In this document: positions 55,917 through 64,000 of the stretch, in pieces
How the letters are laid out: each line of letters starts with the position of its first letter
Numbering within the stretch: the first letter of the stretch is position 1
Assembly: GCA_033239525.1 (NCBI GenBank)
Contig: BSYO01000034.1
Coordinates: 558,001-622,000 of the forward strand
DNA: 64,000 nt
Direction of reading: 5' to 3'
Source: Nepenthes gracilis
Lineage: Eukaryota; Streptophyta; Magnoliopsida; Caryophyllales; Nepenthaceae
The notes under the pieces: model-generated
What the model was told of the DNA's origin: nothing
Seen by the model: the letters and a program-made list of their open reading frames with translations, nothing else
Databases searched by the model: none
Program-made: the position numbers and the translations under genes

Positions 55917-58900
55917 CTGCATTTATTTGTTGCTATCTGTTTTGATTCCTCTTGTTGAAGTGCTTTTTTGTTTTCCTACTAACAGAAGAATGGAAAATAG
56001 GGGGAAGATAAATTTTTTTTAAAAAAAAATACAGCAGTTACTCCCTTGCAATAATCCCAAAGGGCCTGGTAACTTTTTCCATGATAACTCCTTCCCTTGC
56101 TTTGACTTACTGGGTTAGGATGGTAAATTCACATTATTTTGATCATTTAATATTAATCAAATTATTATAATTAAGAGCGATTAAATCATCTCTTTTCTCA
56201 AATCTTACCCATATATAATAAAAATTGTATGTATTAGATTGTCTTTTATATTATTATATTCTTATTATGTACTATTATGTAATAGTTATCTTTTTAACTC
56301 GTTAGATTTCTTCATAAATTATTACTTTTAATTATTAATTCAGTTGGGCTGAAATTGATATTCCTATTTACAAGTTCTTATTTTATAAGTAGAATTCAAA
56401 TGTTATTTGAAAATACATTACTATATGTATTTTATTATGCTTGAATGTGCGCATAAGTGTACACATATGTCAACCGATTAAACTTTAATATCTTAATAAA
56501 TATATGATTGATGTATATACTTTAATTAGTCTAAAAAAGGATTCTAACATTTTTTTCTCAATTAGCTATCAAGAATATTTTCTGAGTATATACTCTAAAG
56601 TCTTTTCCATGCATGAAATTCCAGACTTTTTCAAGGGTAAACTCCACCAAGCTTGCTTGCTTTGAGTTCTTTGGTTCTCTACGCTTGAGCTTTGATCTTT
56701 GCTTCTCTGACTTAAAATTTCAAGTTTTGCTCCTAAGAACTTCAATTCTGTGATTTTCTACATACTCCGAGTTGAAATTTTGACTTAAACACCCTATAAT
56801 GGTTCCTCCCCATATGAGTCTTACTTGGTGACCTATTGGAAATCCTATATCAGGGAGCCAATTTCATAAGAGTTGACTTATAAGTTTAAAGGACTCTCCC
56901 TTTTATCAGATTGGTCTTTTAAAATTGATCTATCATCTTGAGCTTGTGTTTGCAACAATAGTCATTTATTGAGATTGGTCATGATCCGAAAAGGATTATC
57001 TGCAGAGGGTTTTAACTAAAAAGGGTTATCGAATAAGACCATTTCAGAGACGCCAACCGAAAAAAATTGAGTAAAGCAGTAGAGTAAGAACCGCTAAGTA
57101 AAACCGTCGAGTAAAGTGCCGTAAAATGTATTCACCGAGATCTTCGGCTGTCAAAAGGAGGAGAAATATTGTGAGTCCCATATTAGAAAGCCAACTCCAC
57201 AATAACTAACTTATAAGCCTGAGAGGTTCTCTTTCTTATTAGACTGATCTCTTAAAATTAGACTCTCCTATTAGGCTTGTGCCTACAATAGCTCTCCACG
57301 GATAGATGCGTTGGTCTTGAGTGAAACTGCCGCACCATGATCCGATGGGTCTGAACCCTAAGAATAGGCTAAGACACATCTAAGAAGAAGGGCTAGGACC
57401 AACTAGTCAGGTTCGGACGGAAGCTAATCAGCCTTCCAGAGGATGACTCTGAACTTATAAAATATTTTCCATCATACATACATATATGTTTTTTAAGCAA
57501 TGCCATTTATTTATATTGAAACTGTCATTTTTTTTTATCGAAAAAGAGAGTAAAAATTAAAGCAAAATAAAACCCACAGTACAAATGGGTATATGAATAA
57601 TATTTTTTATTTTTTGTTCTTTTAGAACTACAAATTTCTAAAATTAACCTTCATTTTACTTAGTTTTTAACGCACAACGAGATTAATATCGAAATATAGG
57701 CTGACAAGAGGACTTACAGAGAAATAAAACATACAAAATAATTATAGTACAAATCAACTCCGTTGGGATCCTGCATCAAATTATTGTTATTTGATTTTTT
57801 GATAACACAAATTACTATCTTCGTGTTCTTGGCTATTCCCCCCCTTTCTTTTTTCTTTTTCTTTTTTTCAATGTCACACAAATTACTCTTTCTGATGTTT
57901 CTGTCGTTTTCATTCAATTCCCATATAGAAGGCGTCCTCACAATCCCCAAGATATTGGGCTTCGTAATCCAGGACCCAAGTCCACGTCTGGCCCAAAGTG
58001 TAAGGCCCATTCAATATAAAGAAAATATAAACATTTTTCCCTTGGTCTTTATTGAATTCTTATGGGCTCCGCATTTTTTAATAATTTTATTTTTTTCTCA
58101 ACTTTTAAATTTCTAATTTTATTTTGGACTTAAATTTTTTAGGACTGATTTTTTATTATGCGAAGAGTTATTAAATTCTTTACATTCAAAACCATTTCTT
58201 TTTTTTTTGACATTACGTGATGCGTACTGATTTCACATGACTCATGGTATTGATTTAGCTTGTAAGTTTACATGCATAGAAAAGAAACTAAAAATAATTT
58301 AAGATAAAAAGAAAACTGAAATAAAATTTAAAAACTATCGAAGAGTAGTTTTAATTATTATTTTTTTTTTTGACCATTCTAACAATGGATTACTGTGATA
58401 AAAACTATTTGTTCAACTGGGGATGTTAGCTAAATTTGGTCCAAGTTGGCACCCACTCCAACTTCTTCTTTGCCTGGCTAAGATTTATCTGGGTGACCAT
58501 ATTAGTTGAACAATCATATCGGCCAAGGTCGACGTCTTGGATCAAGTCAAACTCAACTCTCGAACTCGTAATCTAGACTGTATTATCGAGTTTACACCAC
58601 CAAAATAGATACTCAGTAAATGTGAATCTAATTTTCTCATGAACTAATCAGTTTTCATAATCAAAAGAAGATCACAAACCTAATAATCCCTGCATCATAC
58701 GGCCAAAAAGTATTACCCCCAAAGGGTGCCAAAATCCTAAGATGAATTGGAGCTCTTTGACCTGCACAAAGAAAAACAATGGTAGCTTAAAAATAAAGAG
58801 GTGAACTTCACTTTTGACCTCCATTAACTATTCAACCTCAATGCATCACTTCCAATGTCACAAAGAAGATTGCAGTTTTGTATTAGATTTTTGTTGGCAA

Positions 58901-60085
58901 ATGAAAAATGTCACAAGCAGCCAAAAATAGGCCACATCTTCATAGCTCATTGTGGCACAAAATTCTTAACATCATGCAAGGAGAGAAAATCATATAACAG
59001 AGGCCATTTAAGTTGTGTAGTTAAGGTGTTATGAATTTGTGATTAGCAATTTTCACAACTAAATTAGCGGCATGCTGAATCTCATATTCTCACGAGGTAA
59101 GGAACGTTTGCTAGTATGAAGATCATTATCACTAAATTATCTACTATATAATGTTGGATTCGTGGAGTCGAAACGTGTACAATGATCCACCCGAAAAACC
59201 ATGAACATTGGGGCATCAGGAGTGCTCATGGACCTATAAGGTTGGTCCATTGTCCGGAGACGGGCTTGTTCGATGCTCCGATGTGCCAATTGGTGTGCCC
59301 CGTGCCTGATGCACCCCTATAGGTAATAAAACGTCTAAGCACAATAATTTCACAAGAAATGGCATCAAAGTAAGGCAATCAAGCATTAAATTTCAACCCC
59401 CTTAGTACACATTGCTAGAACATTTTTTCACCAAGTGGATAATTCCATATATATGACTGCTTCATTGTAAACTAGATGTCACTGTTTCAGACTATCAGAA
59501 AAACCTCTTTACATTATATAAGTAATGGTGTGTGCATCTATGCATTGTCGAATCATGCAATATAAAACAAAAAAACCTCATTGGTTAGGAGGTCATAGAT
59601 ATGACTTTTCAAATGAGCTGCCTTATCATCTATGAAATCTTCTAAGACTCGCCATCTATGATCTGTGAAAATGTGAAGGCAAGGAAAAGCCAACTCCAAT
59701 TTCCTTTTTGTACTGGTTTGTCAGCAAATCACAGAGTTTTCCATCTTAAGTATTCATGTTTTATTACTAGATTTGCAATAGGTGAAGAATCAAGCCAATC
59801 CGAGCATTTGACAAAGCAGTGATTTTCCAAAACAAAGTGAAACTTCTACACATTTTTAATGCCTTTTTCTTGTTGCTAGATTTCAATTAAGCAGACTTTC
59901 AGCAGTGATAAACAGTACGAGATTAAAGAATAAATGAACATTCAAAAAAATTAGTGAGCAAGACTGATATCTTGTACCAATGTTAAATCATCACTTACAG
60001 GTTACGCACATTTCCACATCCTGCTAAGTGATTAGAGAATCAAGGCCATTTCAGTCGATGCATACCTTCTGATTTGTCGAGCAGA
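55917..60085. other. Intergenic spacer
   Basis: AT-rich. A diverged 120-bp direct repeat is at 56832-57300. A G/C-richer patch at 59150-59330 shares GCCTGATGC and CGATGC words with the Tekay-like LTRs of this window. The 3' UTR of the kinase gene must lie in the last few hundred bases. No gene is recognised. Confidence 0.55.
56832..57300. repeat. LTR/TRIM-like direct repeat pair
   Basis: Copy 1 at about 56840-56962 and copy 2 at about 57175-57296 share the order CC.ATATTAG..AGCCAA, ACTTATAAG, TCTC.CTT.T.ATTAGA.TG and CTTGTG..T.CAACAATAG-like ends. Copy 2 starts TGTGAGTCCCATATT, resembling TRIM LTR starts. About 70% identity by eye. Confidence 0.5.
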
Positions 60086-60874
60086 TCATAAAACTCCACG
60101 AATGTCCGAGGAATGAAATTCAAGAAGGGAACTTGAATAAATTAAAGATGAAGTGTCTTGGGATGTAACTTCAGGCACAAAATCAAGATCCTGAGCCTTG
60201 TAAGCAACGTCCTTCAACCTCTCCAGTGCAGGAAGAACGTCGTCTTTGTTAAGATCGGGCCTATCTTTTCTCCTAAGCTCAGCACATTTCAATCCTATTC
60301 GAGCTAGTTCAGTTGTCTCTCTAGCTGGCCATTTCCCAGCCTCTCGGTCCAAGATTTGCATCAAACGACCTTCATCCATAGCTGCTTCAACTATATGGGC
60401 TATTCCAACAGGAGGTTTTGCAGTCAACAACTGTAAAATCACAATGCCAAAGGCATAAACATCTGACTTTGTAGAGATTAACCCGCTCCTTTGATACTCC
60501 GGGTCTATATAGCAAAGTGTATGCATGCCCATAGTTGTGCATGGGTCCAGATGAAGCATGGTACAGAGACCGGCATCACCATTAATCTTGCTTACGAGAT
60601 TATGATCAAGCAAGATGTTAGAAGGTTTTAGACCATGGTGAATAATTGGAGTTGGCTTTGTGTCGTGAAGAAAGGCAAGCGCGGATGCTACCTCCCAAGC
60701 AATCCTGTACCTATCAAACCATGGAATAGGAGGCTTGTTAAGGTTATCCCTACAGAACAACCTCTCCTCAAGGCTACCATTCTCCATGTATTCATACACC
60801 AAGCAACGCTCTTCCGGACATGCACCAAGAAGCAGCAACAAATGAGGATGACGAATCCTGCTCAAGATATTCAG
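60086..60874 (-). CDS. RLCK-like gene, last exon
   Basis: 789 nt with stop, LNILSRIRHPHLLLLLGA to SSDIRGVL. Acceptor is atggtttcag|ctg. Most of the kinase domain and the unusual HHG loop are here. Confidence 0.95.
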   Translation of the reverse strand: MNILSRIRHPHLLLLLGACPEERCLVYEYMENGSLEERLFCRDNLNKPPIPWFDRYRIAWEVASALAFLHDTKPTPIIHHGLKPSNILLDHNLVSKINGDAGLCTMLHLDPCTTMGMHTLCYIDPEYQRSGLISTKSDVYAFGIVILQLLTAKPPVGIAHIVEAAMDEGRLMQILDREAGKWPARETTELARIGLKCAELRRKDRPDLNKDDVLPALERLKDVAYKAQDLDFVPEVTSQDTSSLIYSSSLLEFHSSDIRGVL

Positions 60875-62040
60875 CTGAAACCATTAAGCATAAAATCTCT
60901 ATCAGTTACTTACAGATAGTTAAGAGAAGTAATCTTTTTAACCTACTTGAACTGCAAATACACATCAGTTGGTCAACTTTCCAAATGCAGATTGGTCTAA
61001 ACATTGTGACAGATTTTCAAAAGCTGATCACTACTGTTATACATGTAATTTCACCATTTCAAGAATTTCTTAGTCAAATCCTAGCAACACCTATTTCTGA
61101 ATGGTCATCTTCTCAAGGCTGTTTTGCAGTATACTAATAGGATACACATTCTTTTCTAGGCAAAATGGGCTAAAATTGGACGAGGGAAGGAAGAAAGGAA
61201 GAAAGAGCCTGATCAGAGACTACTTTGCAGCCACAATCTATTATGCCCCAGAGGAAAGCAGTGAAATGCTTCTTCACTTAAAAGAAGCACAGATTTATTT
61301 CACCGGATGAGCAAGTTACAGTAAATAGTTAATAGCACTAGTACCACCACTTCATAGAAAAAAAAACTTGAATGCAGTCCATACAAGACCTACTAATCCT
61401 AGAAGACACTGTAGAATGGAAATGGATTCACCAATGAAATTGCAATAAAGAGATCCATGCAATTTTTGCAGCATCCAAAAGATCACCAATAAGTGCGAAA
61501 CTATTTGTCATATCAAAACTAACAACTTAGAGTGGATATTATTAGGGTTATTTAAGTATCATAGCAGATATTGAGGGTATAGGCTCTTCCCAGACAAAAA
61601 ACATTTCATACCTCCTGATGGAATTGTTTGCTCTGTGAATCCTCTCTGGAGCGGAGGACTTTTACTGCCACAGCTGTGTGATGTAACTTGCACTTATATA
61701 CCATCCCATATGATCCCATTCCAATCTTGAGATCCTCAGAAAATGATGAGGTTGCAGACTCAATCTCTTCCCAGGTGAACTTACGATACTGTTGTATGGG
61801 ATCCGTAAGCAGTGTCTTAAGCTTCTCTTTATCTCTAGCATCACGGGCAGCCTTCATCTCCGCTTCATTTCTCTGATATTCCTCTCTTTGAGCACATCTC
61901 CTTGCATCCTCAGCTTCTTTTAATGCTGCTTCAGCTTTCTCCTTCTCCAATCTTGCCAATTCCTTTGCTTTCTCCTCCTCCTCCTTTATCACCTTGAGTT
62001 TTAACTCTTCTTCCTGCCTCAGCTTGCTTAGATCACTTAT
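60086..62040 (-). CDS. PUB35/52-like RLCK kinase domain, C-terminal part, probable pseudokinase
   Basis: Two exons (61612-62040 and 60086-60874, intron 737 bp) give the last 405 residues; the N-terminus (expected USP domain) lies beyond the window. Fragment residues 1-75 are a charged coiled coil (EEEEKAKELARLEKEKAEAA). The kinase domain begins near FTWEEIESATSSF, with Gly loop GMGSYGMV, Lys in AVAVKVL, alpha-C Glu in QFHQE, and PEYQRSGLISTKSDVYAFG and ILQLLTAKPP downstream. The catalytic loop reads IIHHGLKPSNILLD, so the HRD Asp is Gly (fragment residue 224). The DFG equivalent is GDAG (Asp kept) with one extra residue before it, and the usual GTLCYIDPEY is HTLCYIDPEY. The protein ends about 40 residues after the kinase fold, with no U-box. 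Probably a catalytically weak or dead membrane/cytosolic signalling protein; ligase activity is not expected. Confidence 0.92.
61612..62040 (-). CDS. RLCK-like gene, penultimate exon
   Basis: 429 nt, 143 codons, phase 0 at both ends: coiled coil and kinase N-lobe. Acceptor is attgtccag|ata, donor gag|gtatga. Confidence 0.95.
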
Positions 62041-63061
62041 CTGGACAATTGCAAGAACACTGAGGTTAGCTCATGACCATGAAAGTTGATATTTATGCAA
62101 AAGAGAGGATCTTATTGTTGCTCGATAGAGCTCAACCTCATTGACAGATATTCATACTGCACAAATTCACACTTGGAACACACAGGGATGACATGATCAA
62201 GGCATAGATACGCCGTGGAAGATACTTAAAAAGAGTAACAAATATAATTTCTAAACTTAATGAAAGGACTTACGTGGAAAATATAGTTTAGATGCTTAAA
62301 TTAGGGCACTTGTGAACGTATTGCAAGCACCGTATCAGGAACATTAAGGATGAGAACATCATGTCATGATTTAAGCCAAGGAATTCACCAAGCATTTTGT
62401 TGAGTTTTTACTCTTGGCAAATTCAATGACCGTTGTGGGATAGCATGACCATGTTAGCGATTGCATAACTGGGCCTTGTTCTGATCTGGCATCCCTTTGA
62501 TAGACTGTATCTACAAGGGGATCCTGAGAGGTATGGATTTAATATTCATTATGATCACGAAATCCGTCTCACAGATATCGGCCGAGAGAAAGTCACAACC
62601 CCTATGGTCAAGCAGCAGTACAGGCTGCTCAAGAGGAAAGCACAAGTTGCTCAAGTGGCAGGTCACTTTTGCCTCAATTACGAGAGTGTCATGGGATGCC
62701 GCTCGAGCAACATGCTTGAACAGTTTCAGTTGTGAGCATGTCAAAGGATTCATTCTCGAGTGACATTCATTGTGTGGATTTCCAGCCCCTGCCACTAAAT
62801 TAGTCACATGACATGTGCTTGAGTGACATCCGTCATTTGGATTTCCAAAATCCATCACAAGCTAAGTCCAGAGAATGATGCTTAAGCGATCTTGGTCAAA
62901 AAGTGAGCTATGCAAGACATTGGGGAGCAACACTCGAGTAAATTTCGTCTGATGCCTCAGCTAAATTTGTGGCCGCTTGTCTTCTCTTTTTTTCTATAGA
63001 CAACCCTCTTCTTCACTCATTTGAGTGTGGCAACCAAGGGGAATGAGCTGAAAAGAGAGAA

Positions 63062-64000
63062 TGTAAGGTCCAGCTTTAAGGAGCACCAGAAGGCCTGGAT
63101 CCATGCTAGGATAGCCAATCCAAAGTGAATTTTTTAGTAGGAATCACATTCTAAGAATTATTCAACCAGTGGAGCTAGCACATTGTAGCCACTGGTTGTA
63201 AGTTGACTTTCTTCGTATGGTTGAGATTTCTTAAAATATGGCTCCTAAAATAGATATGAGATTTAACCCAATTGGGATTTTCCTCATCATCACAATCATG
63301 TTAATTTCTTGATTACACTTTTTTATGATTTTGATGCATGAAATGTTTAATGGTCTTAATTTTAATTGATTGTGTTTATTGAGCTATTTGGACCCCTAAA
63401 GTTGGCAGATGTATCGAATATGAGGTTAATTTACACTTCCTCCATTTTCGGCTTTGTAAATTATGGAGTCCATTGTGATGCTTGTGCACTTATCCTATGC
63501 CCCTTGTGCAACTCGTGTTTGGGTTCATCGGCAGTTATTTGCGTTGTGTTGCCTTTTTCAAATGGTATTAGAGACTCACCCGATCCTAGACCCAAGTTTT
63601 ATCTAGATGGATTCAAGCCACACTTTGCTTGCTCCACCTTATTTTGATAGGAGTAATTATACATATTAAAAGATTCGCATAAAAGCTTTCCTTTAATCAC
63701 TTTATGTGTGTTTGCCTTGGTGTCAAAAGAGGATTTGGCGTCGTCAAAGAGGGGAGCTCAGAGTGGGAATTTCTATCAGATCCTATGGGATGCTGTGAAA
63801 GAAAGGACCCTAAAGCAAGATTGGGACACGAATGATTGAATTTTTGCCAATCTTAAGGTCACAAAAAGTTTTCAAGTAGTTATCTAGGTTTTCTTTTAAG
63901 CAGTAATGTTTACTGAAACAAAAAATATTTCATCTTTTTGATTTCCTTTAATCTTAGTTAATCTGAAGGGGCGCAACGTGTAAGAATACATTGCAAAAAA
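63062..64000 (+). mobile_element. 5' end of a Ty1/copia element
   Basis: A PBS-like TGGTATTAGAG at 63563-63573 (one mismatch to the usual tRNA-Met site) follows an LTR-like stretch ending in CA (63559-63560). The left LTR end is uncertain; TGTAAGGTCC at 63062 is a guess. From ATG 63607 the frame reads MDSSHTLLAPPYFDRSNYTY, then a stop where Trp is expected, then KIRIKAFL: the N-terminus of copia Gag. The element runs off the window and is at least partly decayed. Confidence 0.65.
63607..63710 (+). pseudogene. copia gag N-terminus
   Basis: MDSSHTLLAPPYFDRSNYTY, TAA, KIRIKAFL, TAA: matches the conserved 'PPYFDGSNYxYWKxRMxAFL' start of copia Gag, with two in-frame stops. Confidence 0.75.

Larger units (their letters stand above)
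62041..64000 (-). other. RLCK-like gene intron reaching the window edge
   Basis: No further exon of the kinase gene is recognised. A copia 5' end lies at 63062-64000 on the opposite strand. The part 62497-62960 has CTCGAGT/TGATGCC words like the Tekay LTRs. Confidence 0.6.

Noticed and set aside
57714..58116. Overlapping 98- and 117-codon frames on both strands
   Set aside because: T-rich spacer; Lys- or Phe-rich low-complexity translations.
62497..62858. 88- and 115-codon frames on both strands
   Set aside because: Lie in the kinase-gene intron in LTR-like sequence; no kinase, USP or other domain.

Overview
The window is nuclear DNA from a flowering plant. The evidence is GT-AG introns, plant-type protein families (2-isopropylmalate synthase, an RR-TZF zinc-finger protein, an RLCK/PUB-type kinase), AT-rich spacers, and many decayed Ty1/copia and Ty3/gypsy LTR retrotransposons. 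The very long, transposon-filled introns point to a lineage with large genes. I do not name a species.

Four protein genes can be supported. (1) 573-8611 (+): the last four exons of 2-isopropylmalate synthase, cut by the left window edge; its 7.3-kb intron holds a truncated gypsy element. (2) 9507-42904 (-): a complete seven-exon, 313-residue class IIA HAD-family hydrolase. Its 942-nt CDS is spread over 33.4 kb (about 97% intron), and almost all recognisable retrotransposons between 11 and 41 kb lie in its introns 1, 3 and 4. Genes 1 and 2 are convergent, with about 0.9 kb between their stop codons. (3) 54661-55425 (-): an intronless RR-TZF tandem CCCH zinc-finger protein of 254 residues. (4) 60086-62040 and beyond (-): the C-terminal two exons of a coiled-coil/protein-kinase gene of the PUB35/52-like RLCK group, without a U-box and with HRD changed to HHG. 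Its upstream intron contains the 5' end of a copia element and runs off the right edge.

Transposon layout: truncated Tekay-like gypsy (2222-5612, -); copia (about 11371-15650, +); gypsy gag remnant (15655-18115, -); copia RT/RNaseH remnant (22440-24650, -); gypsy gag-RT (25104-27321, +); a second Tekay-like gypsy (27322 to about 29670, +); gypsy gag-PR-RT-INT (about 29840-33990, -); a 2.87-kb solo-LTR-like unit (38234-41101); an intact 560-bp TRIM with a perfect 5-bp target duplication (44257-44816); a gypsy integrase remnant (about 48180-49160, +); and three foldback/MITE-like inverted repeats (52.7-54.3 kb). The rest of 43-54 kb and 55.5-60 kb is AT-rich spacer with microsatellites and short repeats.

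The genes do not form a pathway. IPMS commits carbon to leucine synthesis in plastids, the HAD protein is probably a small-molecule phosphatase of unknown substrate, the TZF protein acts on RNA or stress responses, and the kinase-like protein probably signals. I found no clearly new biological system. The most unusual items are the 33-kb HAD gene rebuilt from seven small exons, an in-frame ATG just inside its intron 1 that could give a short isoform, a near-perfect 52-bp palindrome upstream of its start, the kinase with a lost catalytic Asp, the intact TRIM, and an orphan exon-like island at 50.65 kb.
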